A stretch of DNA of 64,000 nucleotides from Sepiola atlantica. Taxonomy: Eukaryota; Mollusca; Cephalopoda; Sepiida; Sepiolidae. Numbering within the stretch: the stretch's first letter is position 1; every line of letters starts with the position of its first letter. This document shows positions 21,960-31,709 of the stretch, piece after piece. The position numbers and the translations under genes are program-made. A model generated the notes under the pieces. The model saw nothing but the letters and a program-made list of their open reading frames with translations, was not told the DNA's origin and made no database searches. The stretch spans positions 62,392,580 through 62,456,579 of the forward strand of contig OY744529.1 in assembly GCA_963556195.1 (NCBI GenBank). Reading direction: 5' to 3'.

Positions 21960-22345
21960 ACAATCTATATAATAAAGATCTACATCTGTATATCTGTCTG
22001 TCTGTACATTTATAGGAAATTTGAAACATAGATAGTAGATATAAAAAGGAGTTTAATAAGCTACGTTCGATTTACTTTTTAAGGGAACAAAGGAGGTTTC
22101 TACCCTCTTTGAAAATAAATGTACCTATGGATTTAAAAACTATTGAGAGATTTTTATCAAATTTGTAGTTATAGACAACAGTGTAATGAACTATGTTCGA
22201 TTTATTTTTTAGGAGAGCAAAAGGGTCAGAAATACCTTTTTAAAATAAATGTACCTATAAATTAAAAAGAATGAACAGATTTTTATGAAATTTAGAATAT
22301 GAATAACAGACATAAAAGAGTGTGTTGTGCTTGATTTATTTTTCA
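21960..22345 (+). repeat. Element with about 150-bp internal tandem units
   Basis: After a TCTGTCTGTCTGTAC motif, a unit of roughly 150 bp recurs: GAAATTTGAAACATAGATAG, a GTTCGATTTA-TTTTTTA block, then GAGCAAA-GGG and AAAATAAATGTACCTATGGA. About two and a half units are present. The same unit occurs at 24238-24440 and 44640-45130. Confidence 0.8.
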
Positions 22346-22519
22346 AGTCAGCAAATGGGGGGCAGGACCCCACCATCGTAATAACCAGGCCAATGCATTG
22401 GAAAATGACGTTATGCTCTAAAGTAGCAAACGAGATCTGTCGAACAGTCTGACTATGGGCATTTTGACTCCCCTCTTCACTTAAAAATTCATAAAAATTC
22501 AGGAAATCAACCAATTTTA

Positions 22520-23690
22520 ATGAAATTTTCAGTATTTATTAATTAATAATCACGGAATATAATTAACCCATTACTTTATTAGAAATCTTAGTGCAAATGT
22601 ATTATTTCGTGTAATTTGCATAGGCTAGACAGCAAACATTAAATTAATACTTAATAATAAAATGATGTTGTTATAAATTTTTGAATTTTCAAAACATGAA
22701 AATTTTTCTTTGAAAAATAATTTGTCTGATTTAATATTCATTCTTTAAATAAGTTCATTCTTTCCGGATTATTTTTAATGCTTGAGTTGATTGTTATGAC
22801 AACCTGGTCTACATCGAATGAAAAGACTATCAGCTATGCTGCATAGAAATATCTCTTGATTTATAAACATAAGAAGAAGACAAATCCCTATTCTTGAGCA
22901 GTTTTATTCTTTATATAAACATTTCATTATCATTAGTTTTAGCTGAATAATTTGATAAGAGTTGCTCTCATTTCCGAAAAGAATAACTTATGTTTTTTGA
23001 TTCTCTCATTAATCCAGAATGTTGAATGAGTAGCAATTTCAATTTGTAGCAATTAAACTACTTTTTTATTTCTATTATACTAAACCCAGAATTTTCTAGC
23101 GACATGATACACAGAAAAAAAAAATTGGTCAGTAAAAAAGTTGATAAAAACGGGTGGTGGAGTAATACGAATAAGCGCCTAAAATTTTTTAAAAAGCTTT
23201 TCAAATTACTAAATAGTTAAAATTAAGGAACTTGTGCAGAATAGAGATTTTGTTTTCATTTGTAAAGAGTTATAGTAGCGTCAACGGCAGACAATCCTGG
23301 ATTTTTTTTAACTTAAAGTAAATCAAACATGAAAAGTAAATCAAACATGAAAAGTAAATCAAACATGAAAGATTACGAGTTCAGTAAAGTAACACAAAAT
23401 CAATAATTAAAATAATTAATTAATAGAACATTTATTGAAATAAATTAAAATGTGTTTTTTATTTGTTTTGTTTTTTTGCAAAATGAACAGTTTATTTACT
23501 ATATAGTAAAATGTTGTAATAAATTAAAACAGTGATTTTTTTGGGGGGAAGGGGGTCCAAACGGACAATTTTTTAAGAAATAAAAATTTGTGAAAACGAA
23601 CAGTTTCTTTAAATATGTGATTTTATTTTCCAAAACGAACTTTTTGGAATGGGTAATTTGTAACGTCGGTTTCTATCAAAGGGGCGGCTC
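22520..23690. other. Non-coding AT-rich stretch
   Basis: No gene recognised. A 17-bp unit AAGTAAATCAAACATGA is tandemly repeated three times at about 23317-23370. Confidence 0.55.
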
Positions 23691-24237
23691 TCCCCCTCAT
23701 CCTCTGCAATTGAATTGTCATGCATTCATCCATATGGCTGACCACCTCATTATACTACTTTGGCCAGTAATAATTTCTCCCTATCAGCTCATATGTCTTA
23801 TCAATCTCCATGTGACCAACTTTCTTATGGCACCGATCTAAGATCTCAGCCTTCAACTTCTTAGGCATGAACAACATGAAGCTCACCTGTTCCTGGAGAT
23901 ATAACATAGCACTCCCTCCTGTCTTACGAACTTGGAGGTGCTTCCTGTCTCCACACTCTAAGAGCAGTTATTCACAATCTCCCTGGCTGTCTTCTATGGT
24001 AGCTTCCCAATGATGATCTCTAACGATCTTTGGTTTGCTTTCACCTTCACTGTCTTAACTTGGGCGTTGATTCTTTCGGCGTGAATTTATCACATTAATT
24101 TGATATGCTTTATCGTCTACTCCTGGCTCCAGTCTAACCGATTCGGTCTCTAGTTATTTCTGGACAATAGGTCTGCGCAAGTATTATCCTAGCTGCCAGA
24201 TATTCTACCTTGCAGTGGTACCCACTAAGTTTCAAGT
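23690..24237 (-). pseudogene. Gypsy-type RNase H/integrase zinc-finger relic
   Basis: On the minus strand a frame reads LSGYHCKVEYLAARI near 24225, then after many stops EILDRCHKKVGHMEIDKTYE and LIGRNYYWPK near 23740-23860. The second piece is the H-H part of the integrase N-terminal zinc finger and the following YWP motif of Ty3/gypsy elements. Frame breaks throughout; inactive. Confidence 0.75.
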
Positions 24238-24700
24238 TGGAAATAAATTTACCCATGGATTAAAAAAAAACTGATGGACAGATTCTTATGACATTTTAAA
24301 CATAGATAGTAAACATAAAAGGGAGTATATAATGAGTTAGGGTTCGGGTTAGGGATGAGAAAAGGTGGCAGAATGCCCCCCCCCCCTTTAAAATAAATGT
24401 ACTGCTGGACAGATTTTTATGAAATTTGGAACATAGAATATTCCAGGGTGGAAATCTATGTATAAGTATCATATTGATCAAAAGGAGGTACAATATTGTG
24501 GGTCTGCGTTCATGCTAGATAACTTTATTTTATTTATAACTTAAAAATGGTGATAGACACCCATAATAATATATATTCTGAAACTACATTAACTAGTGTA
24601 TTAGAATAGATAATTTCATTTTGATCAAAAGTGGATACAATAATATTGTGAGGTCTGCGTTCGCACTGGATAACCTTATAATATTTTTATTTTATTTAAA
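24238..24700 (+). repeat. Element with about 150-bp internal units (second locus)
   Basis: GGAAATAAATTTACCCATGG, ATTTTAAACATAGATAGTAAAC, AATGAGTTAGGGTTCGGGTTAGG and a CCCCCCCCC-TTTAAAATAAATGTAC block match 21960-22345 and 44640-45130. A direct repeat TTTGATCAAAAG-GGTACAATA at 24475 and 24635 follows. Confidence 0.7.
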
Positions 24701-25067
24701 ACTTTCCAGGTGTGCTTTGTAGAGGTTAAAATGTTACTGTAATTATACCGCATCCCACCCAATCAATTCAACATACATTCTTGGGCCCTACCCCAAAAAT
24801 TGAATATTATAAAATGCACAATATAATAATAAAACGGTAGCATGGTGTTTTGGACTTGGGGTAGTAGAACATAGGGTTTCTCATTCAATCCCATGGAGAG
24901 GACTTTTATGAAAATAGGATTTTTTGTTAGTCATAATTAAAATTCACTTCAATCTCAGAAAAATATATTCTTTTCTTTTTATCAAAAAATGGAACCCTTT
25001 TTCCGTTTCTGTTAAAATGAAAAATATCTATTTTCTTCTCCTCCCATCCCCTCCCTGAATTCGGCAA

Positions 25068-25150
25068 AGCAAGGTGTTAATGGCATGACCAGAGGGTAGT
25101 GCTTTTGCCATAGACGTGTGAAATTCTCGGGTTCTTTGAATCCTTTTTAC
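25068..25150 (+). mobile_element. tRNA-like SINE head, possible
   Basis: TTAATGGCATGACCAGAGGG (A-box-like) and CTCGGGTTCTTTGAATCC (damaged B box) are spaced about as in a tRNA gene near 25078-25142. Too altered for a functional tRNA. The body and ends are not resolved. Confidence 0.5.
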
Positions 25151-25565
25151 ACCCTTACACTAAGGACAGTCCAAGAATTTCACAAAGTCTGATCGTCAAA
25201 GGAAAACATGATATCACTTGAGTAAAACCACTTCCTAAAAATCTCCCTTCCCCAATTTCCTTATTCGAATAAAATTCGCAAGATAACACAAAATAAGATA
25301 TGTCAATGGGTTTTCATCCTGCAGTCACCAAAGGGAGAGTCGCTGCAAAGTTATCCTTAAAGAAAAAAACCTTTCGGCTCATAATCTTCCATCCATTCTC
25401 CCAACCATCACTCCAGACACACTGCACACCGTCTAAGCTCAGAGCTGAAACCTATCTTTGGGAAAGACATCAAAGTTTGCCTTTTGGAATCCATCAGAAA
25501 AATCCGATTTTGATCAAGAGAAAACATTCGACCTTGAAACCAATTTCATCTTCGAAATCCCACGC

Positions 25566-25568
<3 letters not shown>

Positions 25569-25625
<57 letters not shown>
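25569..25625. repeat. (TA)n microsatellite
   Basis: Uninterrupted TA array directly left of a palindromic MITE. Confidence 0.98.
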
Positions 25626-25628
<3 letters not shown>

Positions 25629-25806
25629 TGTTTAAAAAGTGCCGGGTAGGTTGTAAACTGGAAGGAACAAAAATAATAAATCGAAATGGGACTTACTATT
25701 TAGAATTTATAAATAGTAAGTCCCATTTTAATTTATTATTTTTGTTCCCTCCAGCTTACAACCTACTCGGCACTTTGCATTGCCCTCAGCCTTTTTAAAC
25801 ATACTA
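25624..25806. mobile_element. Palindromic MITE inserted in (TA)n
   Basis: TAGTATGTTTAAAAAGTGCC at the left is mirrored by TTTTTAAACATACTA at the right. The arms (GGGTAGGTTGTAA, GGAACAAAAATAATAAAT, GGGACTTACTATTT) pair over almost the whole length around a short central loop near 25712-25720. The right arm carries about 18 extra bases near 25776-25792. Non-coding; the TA flank suits a Tc1/mariner-type MITE. Confidence 0.85.
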
Positions 25807-25846
25807 CTACTATTCCCAGCAATGCTTCAAGCAAACTATCATTCTC

Positions 25847-25851
<5 letters not shown>

Positions 25852-25898
<47 letters not shown>
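25852..25898. repeat. (TA)n microsatellite at the gypsy left flank
   Basis: TA array with one TG interruption running up to the left LTR. Confidence 0.95.
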
Positions 25899-25900
25899 TG

Positions 25901-26119
25901 TGTGGACCTGGGTAAGGCTGAATGAATGACACAGGAACACATGGTTTAAATGAACAAAGGTATATATTATATAATAGAAAGAAAGAGATACAAGGAGATG
26001 TGCTCTCAACCGCCATTGCAGGTTTGCCTGGGAAGAAGAGAACAAGTGTCACGTGCTTCCCGTATTTATAAGGTGGACGAGTCCATTAGTTCTCGGTAGG
26101 TAGGTACGGCACCATAACA
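25901..26119 (-). repeat. 3' LTR of gypsy element 1 (219 bp)
   Basis: Minus-strand LTR starting TGTTATGGTGCC and ending AGGTCCACA. It differs from the other LTR (31233-31451) at four positions that I counted by eye. A GGAAGGGGGG polypurine tract (minus strand) abuts it at 26120-26131. Confidence 0.95.
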
Positions 26120-26151
26120 CCCCCCTTCCAAGCCTTACCTCCTCAGGAGTC

Positions 26152-29100
26152 TTAATAACGTTTCCTTTTCGGATCTATCTCTAGGTAGTCCGGAGCCATT
26201 CGTTTTCTTTTTGGTTGTCGTTTACGTGTGACTACCTGGGGTGCTGGTAAGTTGAAGGTGTCATATATCACGTCCATCACGTCTTCTCCTTGTGGGGCGC
26301 TGTCAGTGTCATCTGACAGTCTTTTTCTGATCTGATTTAGATGTCTCTTATGCGAGAACCGTGGTCCTTTTATGATATAGACCATCGATCCGATCCTCTT
26401 TTCAATTGTACCGGGTTCCCAGAACGATGCATTGTTTTTGAACATCTTAAAATATACCCTATCTCCTGGGTTGTATTTTTTCTTCGGTACCGTAGAGATT
26501 CGGTCATAATTATTATGTTTAGGTAATAATTTATCAAACACGGACTTAACATTCCGCACAAACATCATCTCTGCGGGGGATAATGATGATGCTATGTTCA
26601 TGTTTTTTGTAATTCTATATACTTGTAAGAATTGTTGTAAAGCCTTCTCCTTAGGAGTATCACCGGCCTTTTTTAATGCTCTTTTTAATGTGTCTACGAA
26701 GTGTTCCGCCTGGCCGTTTGACCTAGGATTATACAGGGGCGTCGTTATATGTCTGATTTGAAACGTCGCGCAGAACTCCTCAAAATCTGATGACATGAAC
26801 TGCGTCCCATTATCACTCACCAAACAATCCACTACCCCAAAACGGGCAAATAGTTCATGTAGGAATCTTATCGTAACCTCTGACGTGGGACTCTTGCAAC
26901 GTAGTACTTCGGGCCACTTTGAAAAACTGTCGACTACGATTAAGTAGTAAAATCCTTCCAATGGTCTCGCGAAATCCACGTGAATTCTTTCCCACGGACG
27001 GTCGGTCTTTGGCCATGGGCTATGCTTTATATGCAGTGCTTTTGCCGCTAAGGCACAGCCTTTACACAGCTTTACTGCTTTTTCAATGTCGTTGTCCATA
27101 CCTGGCCAGTACACAAAACTCCTCATTAACCCCTTCATCCTGGTTATCCCTGGATGGCCAACATGAAAATCTTTCAGAATTTGCTTTCGTAGTTTTTCTG
27201 GGATGACCACCCTTTCGTTATGCATGAGTACATCATCACAGAGTAAGAAACTCTTTGCCGCATGTAAATCCTTATCTACCAATTTCATTTTTGTTCTGGT
27301 GATAAATTCATCCTCTTGAGCTTCTTTTTTTATCTCGTATAGTGTCACCGGGAGCTCTCTCACTGCGTTGCACAAAATCTCTTTAAAATCTCCTTCTGTT
27401 TGAAGAGACGCAATCACTGTGGCTTCTAGAGTCTCTCTCTGTTTTGGCACTAATCTCGACAATCCATCTGCATGATAGATTTTATTTGAATGCAAATGTT
27501 GCATTTTAAAGTTGTAGTTTAATAAGATAGTTCCCCATCTTTGTAGTCTATTAGCTGTATATACAGGTAGGCCTTTTTTAGATCCATAAATTGTAATTAG
27601 CGGCTTATGGTCTGTCTGTAAGGTAAATTGTCTACCATGTATGTATCGGTGAAACTTTGTTACTGCAAATATTATTGCTAGGGCTTCTTTCTCGATTTGA
27701 GAATACTGTTTTTCCGCTGGGAGCAAGGTCTTTGATGCATGTGCAATGGGTTTATGGGTTCCATCAGGCATTTTGTGTAGGATACATGCTCCTAAACCAT
27801 ATGAACTAGCATCGCTAGCTACGATTATGTCCAATTCTGGGTTGTAATGTGTTAGAAATAACTCTGATGTAAGTCTTTCTATGATTTTATTAAATGCATC
27901 CTGACATTCAGGTGTCCATACCCAGGCTTTACCTTTTTTTAATAGCTCATTTAATGGAGCACGCAAATTATGCATTTCTGGGATAAAAGCCTGGTAGTAA
28001 TTTGCTAGGCCCAGAAAACTCTGTAATGTCATGACGTTTTCTGGCGCCGGCATGTTTTTTATTGCGGTAGCTCTTTCTGGGTCTGGTCTTCTGCCGTCCT
28101 TGTCGATCACATGACCCAGATATTTTATTTCCTCCAGGAAAAAATCACATTTTTCTTCTTTTACTTTGAACCCATAATCTTGGATTCTCGCAAACACTTG
28201 ATTTACATGTTTTTGGTGTTGTTCAATATCTTTGCTGTTAATCAAGATGTCATCGAGATACGCTATTGCGAAATCGAGTCCGCCCAGCATTGTGTCCATT
28301 ACTTGTTGGAAAATGGCTGGCGCGACCTTAACTCCGAACGCTAATCTTTCGAATTTATATAAACCACGATGTGTGTTTATACATAACAGCTTAGAACAAT
28401 CTTTATCCACCGGTATTTGTAGGTATGCCTCACTTAGGTCTATTTTTGCAAAAAATCTTCCTCCATTTAAGCTTGCAAACACTTCTTCCAGGGTATGGAG
28501 TGGGTAGTGATAGTCCGCGAGGGCAGTATTCAGTCCTGTTGAAAAATCTGCACATACACGAATCTCATTAGATTTTTTCTGTACATAAACCGTGGGTGCT
28601 GCCCACTGGCTGTGTTGTACTTTTGATAAAATACCCATCTTTACCAGTCGGTCTAATTCCGCGTTTATTTTTTCAATCGAGGCGAAGGGTACTTTCCTTT
28701 CTTTTCTAAATACCGGCAGTACATTTTCTTTTAGACGGAATTTTGCAGACATTTTAGTGCAGCATCCAAGACCGCCAGAAAAAACCTCTGGAAACGATTT
28801 TTTTAATTCTCGTTGTAGTTTTTCCGATTCTGTTGCGCGACTATTTATTTTTTTACAAAATGTATTTATCGCCAACTTCCATAAATCAAATGCCTGCATA
28901 AAATCTGAACCAAAAAGATTATTCGAATCCTTCAGTACCAGTAGTTTGAGTTTTTTAGTATTTCCCATTAGGGACACATTTGTGATTAATTCTCCTTCAA
29001 ATGTAATTCTTTCACCAGTAACTGTGCTTGCCAGCCTGTTTGTTCTTGATAGAGTAGGTTTATTTAATCTCCTCCATGTATGTAAATTTATAATGGAAAC

Positions 29101-30240
29101 GTCTGAACCAGAATCCAATTGCAATTTTATATTTTTATCCAGGATTTTCACCTGTACATATTTTCTTATGTTCATGCATTTTTCCTTCTTTGTCCTAGTG
29201 GCTTGAATCCGCATTTTATTTCCTCTGCCCGTTCTGCAGTGCGAACTTTTATGTCCAACTTTTTTGCATTTTATACAGGTTTTAAAACGGAATGGGCACT
29301 CATTGTACCAATGTGGATTACCACAGCGTGAACAAGGGCTTGGTGGCAATTTATTTATTTTTTTACTGGTTTGGTTTGTCTTTGTTACATCAAAATTATT
29401 ATTTCTTATTTTTCTATAAGGTTGAGCTTTTGTTTTTTGATGTACCTTTTTTATATACGCAATGCCGGACAATTCAATGTCTTTTGAGTCCTGTTTTACA
29501 TTTACAAATCTTTGACAGTCCTCAGCCAACTTTTGCAGCGTAAGGCTTGGTTCATTCTCTAATTTATTTAGAACTCTACGCCTTATCTCCGTGTCATTTC
29601 CTGAGATTAAACCTTGTACAAAAATTAGACACTTGAAATTATCTGCACTTAATTCAGTTAGTTTAAAATCGTCACAATGCTTGTTCACTATCGATGCAAA
29701 AGTAGCGTAGTCTTCCTTGTCTTTCTTTACCAGGTTCATGCACTTCCATCGTTTGTGGAATAGTGTAGTTCTTGGACTAAACAGTTCTGTCAATAAACCA
29801 ACCGCTTCTATGAAAGTTAGCTCGCTAGTTTTCCGAGGCAAAATGAAATCCACGAATTTCGTATGTTCTGTGGTATTTAGTTTTCTAAGAAGGAGGCGTA
29901 GCTTCTTCGCATCACTCCAACTACCGCAGTCAATTTTATATAGGTCTTCATATCTTCGGAAATATTCTTCAAATGTATTATTTTCCGTGTATAAGTAATT
30001 ATCAATACTGTTCCAAATTGCGTTCTGCGAAAACGTGTCGTCGTTTTCATTTTTTTGGTCACTGCGCGATATTGTTTGTATCAGAAATTCCAATCTTTCA
30101 TCATACTCCTTTTTGTGTAATAAAAGATTTTGGTTCTGTTCTAATAAAAACTTTTGAAATCTTTCCTCAGTTTGTTGTTGCTGGGAGATTTGGAATTTCG
30201 CTAGTTCGGCGATTATAGACTTAATATCTTCCATATTCAA
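26152..30240 (-). CDS. Gag-Pol polyprotein of gypsy element 1
   Basis: One 1362-residue frame without a frameshift. The N-terminal Gag is followed by a zinc knuckle region (CSRCGNPHWYNEC and CIKCKKVGHKSSHC) near residues 305-335. The aspartic protease has LDSGSDVSII at about 375. The reverse transcriptase spans about 505-700 with catalytic YLDDILI. RNase H starts about 800 (VASDASSYGLGACI). The integrase has the zinc finger HVGHPGITRMKGLMRS...C-GC, then VDFARP, SDNGTQF and a GQAEHFVDTLKRALKK region for the DDE triad. A GPY/F-like C-terminal patch (FWEPGTIEKRIGSMVYII) replaces a chromodomain. Catalytic residues look intact. It would make virus-like particles and integrate cDNA copies. Confidence 0.95.
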   Translation of the reverse strand: MNMEDIKSIIAELAKFQISQQQQTEERFQKFLLEQNQNLLLHKKEYDERLEFLIQTISRSDQKNENDDTFSQNAIWNSIDNYLYTENNTFEEYFRRYEDLYKIDCGSWSDAKKLRLLLRKLNTTEHTKFVDFILPRKTSELTFIEAVGLLTELFSPRTTLFHKRWKCMNLVKKDKEDYATFASIVNKHCDDFKLTELSADNFKCLIFVQGLISGNDTEIRRRVLNKLENEPSLTLQKLAEDCQRFVNVKQDSKDIELSGIAYIKKVHQKTKAQPYRKIRNNNFDVTKTNQTSKKINKLPPSPCSRCGNPHWYNECPFRFKTCIKCKKVGHKSSHCRTGRGNKMRIQATRTKKEKCMNIRKYVQVKILDKNIKLQLDSGSDVSIINLHTWRRLNKPTLSRTNRLASTVTGERITFEGELITNVSLMGNTKKLKLLVLKDSNNLFGSDFMQAFDLWKLAINTFCKKINSRATESEKLQRELKKSFPEVFSGGLGCCTKMSAKFRLKENVLPVFRKERKVPFASIEKINAELDRLVKMGILSKVQHSQWAAPTVYVQKKSNEIRVCADFSTGLNTALADYHYPLHTLEEVFASLNGGRFFAKIDLSEAYLQIPVDKDCSKLLCINTHRGLYKFERLAFGVKVAPAIFQQVMDTMLGGLDFAIAYLDDILINSKDIEQHQKHVNQVFARIQDYGFKVKEEKCDFFLEEIKYLGHVIDKDGRRPDPERATAIKNMPAPENVMTLQSFLGLANYYQAFIPEMHNLRAPLNELLKKGKAWVWTPECQDAFNKIIERLTSELFLTHYNPELDIIVASDASSYGLGACILHKMPDGTHKPIAHASKTLLPAEKQYSQIEKEALAIIFAVTKFHRYIHGRQFTLQTDHKPLITIYGSKKGLPVYTANRLQRWGTILLNYNFKMQHLHSNKIYHADGLSRLVPKQRETLEATVIASLQTEGDFKEILCNAVRELPVTLYEIKKEAQEDEFITRTKMKLVDKDLHAAKSFLLCDDVLMHNERVVIPEKLRKQILKDFHVGHPGITRMKGLMRSFVYWPGMDNDIEKAVKLCKGCALAAKALHIKHSPWPKTDRPWERIHVDFARPLEGFYYLIVVDSFSKWPEVLRCKSPTSEVTIRFLHELFARFGVVDCLVSDNGTQFMSSDFEEFCATFQIRHITTPLYNPRSNGQAEHFVDTLKRALKKAGDTPKEKALQQFLQVYRITKNMNIASSLSPAEMMFVRNVKSVFDKLLPKHNNYDRISTVPKKKYNPGDRVYFKMFKNNASFWEPGTIEKRIGSMVYIIKGPRFSHKRHLNQIRKRLSDDTDSAPQGEDVMDVIYDTFNLPAPQVVTRKRQPKRKRMAPDYLEIDPKRKRY

Positions 30241-31232
30241 CCATTTAGTTTCTGATTTTATTTACAAAATTAATATTTTCTCATTATCTTATGATTTTAT
30301 AAGAGTTCTTTTCTTTAAATTAGCGTTTGCTAGGCGCCGTTTTAATTATGAAAAGATTATGAAACTTTTCCTTTTCTCTATATACGCGTATATTCACTTA
30401 TTTTTTTATTTTTTTATTTTGAAAATTAATATTTTCTCGTTATTTAATGAATTTACAAGAAGTTCTTTTCTTTAAATTAGCGCTGGCAAGTCGCTGAGTT
30501 TTAGTTATGAAAAGATTATGTAATGTTCTTTTCTTATACACGTTCTTAATTTTAACGAAGAGAAAAAAAAATCTGTTTCACAATTAATTCTTTCTGCATT
30601 TTAAAATATTTCAGTACAAGTCGGAAAAGAGAGAGAGAAAATAAAACTGACCTTTTTTTTATCGTGCGTTTTTTTTTATGGAGTAACGCACGTGTGATTC
30701 ATTTCATGTTTTTGTTTCTTATATCTGAAACACGTGGTGTCGGTTTCATTTTTTTTTTTGTGTGTGCTCGTCAAAAAAAACTCGCTGTGACGTTCGTCTA
30801 AAAAAAAACAATGCTCGCTTCCTTCGTGTTCGGTATTTTTTTTTTTTTTTGTTAGTTTTCCAACCCAGAGGAAAAAACGCGCATTCAATTTCAGTTATTT
30901 TTGTTTTGTTTTTTTTAACTAGTTTTCCCAAACTAGAGGAAACGCGCACCCAATTTCAAGCTGTTTTTTTTTTTCGAGAAGCAGTTTTCAAACTTTGAGC
31001 ACAACATGTCCATTTCAGTTTTCTTTTTCTTAAAAGAAAACAATTTTCTCGCACTTAAGAATTCAACGTGTTTTTTTGTTTTCAGTTGAGTTCCCTTTTC
31101 TTCTCTCGACCGTTCAGCAAAAACCTTTGTTTTTAATGCGTGCGGCTTCCTGCATTAACCGTGTGAGTGCATTTTCACGTGGTATTTTCAGTTTTTTTAC
31201 CCAAGAGTTCGAATTCCCTCGTCGCCATTTGT
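30241..31232 (-). other. Long repeat-rich leader of gypsy element 1
   Basis: About 1 kb between the start codon and the 5' LTR. Two partial copies of a roughly 160-bp unit (GTTCTTTTCTTTAAATTAGC at about 30306 and 30462). Further right, poly(T)-rich units carrying an AACGCGCA-CAATTTCA motif recur two to three times at about 30870-30990. No long frame. Confidence 0.75.
31215..31227 (-). promoter_or_regulatory. Primer-binding site, tRNA-Ser type
   Basis: Plus strand TCCCTCGTCGCCA, followed on its left by GAGTTCGAATTC, resembles the T-arm and acceptor end plus CCA of tRNA-Ser(GCT). The element's minus strand would anneal to that tRNA to start minus-strand DNA synthesis. Confidence 0.8.
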
Positions 31233-31450
31233 TGTGGACCTGGGTAAGGCTGAATGAATGACACAGGAACACATGGTTTAAATGAACAAAGGTATATATT
31301 ATATAATAGAAAGAAAGAGATACAAGGAGATGTGCTCTCAACCGCCATTGCTGGTTTGCCTGGGAAGAAGAGAACAAGTGTCACGTGCTTCCCGTATTCA
31401 TAAGGTGGACGAGTCCATTAGTTCTCCGTAGGTAGGTAAGGCACCATAAC

Positions 31451-31451
<1 letters not shown>
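31233..31451 (-). repeat. 5' LTR of gypsy element 1 (219 bp)
   Basis: Same ends and length as 25901-26119. ACACTTGTTCTCTTCTT and the rest of the LTR are identical except for about four substitutions. Confidence 0.95.

Positions 31452-31515
<64 letters not shown>
31452..31515. repeat. (TA)n microsatellite
   Basis: TA array between the gypsy LTR and a MITE. Confidence 0.97.
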
Positions 31516-31518
<3 letters not shown>

Positions 31519-31644
31519 GGTGTCTCAAAAAAATGTACTCACTCTTAGAATGACGAGAAAACCTATGCTATTTCATTTCACTCTATGTTCATAAATAAAA
31601 GTTTTCTCGTCATTCTACGAGTGAGTACATTTTTTTGAGACACC

Positions 31645-31649
<5 letters not shown>
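31516..31649. mobile_element. Palindromic mariner-type MITE (134 bp)
   Basis: CAGGGTGTCTCAAAAAAATG at the left is the reverse complement of the right end, and the arms pair for nearly 50 bp (CTCACTC-TAGAATGACGAGAAAAC). Flanked by TA on both sides. CAGGGTGT-like ends are typical of Tc1/mariner MITEs. The centre is an AT-rich loop of about 40 bp. Confidence 0.93.

Positions 31650-31702
<53 letters not shown>
31650..31702. repeat. (TA)n microsatellite
   Basis: Continuation of the TA array interrupted by the MITE. Confidence 0.97.

Positions 31703-31709
<7 letters not shown>

Larger units (their letters stand above)
25901..31451 (-). mobile_element. Near-intact Ty3/gypsy LTR retrotransposon (5551 bp)
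   Basis: Two 219-bp LTRs flank a single gag-pol frame of 1362 codons, with a polypurine tract beside the 3' LTR and a primer-binding site TGGCGACGAGGGA (minus strand, 31215-31227) one short spacer from the 5' LTR. That site is complementary to the CCTCGTCGCCA end expected of animal tRNA-Ser(GCT). LTR similarity and the intact frame point to a young, possibly recently active copy. It lies in a (TA)n array; a clean target duplication is not evident (tattg left, tatat right). Confidence 0.95.

Noticed and set aside
25896..25900. Target duplication of gypsy element 1
   Set aside because: tattg on the left and tatat on the right do not match; later TA-array change may have erased it.
28592..29206. 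204-codon plus-strand frame
   Set aside because: Antisense shadow of the gypsy Gag-Pol frame.
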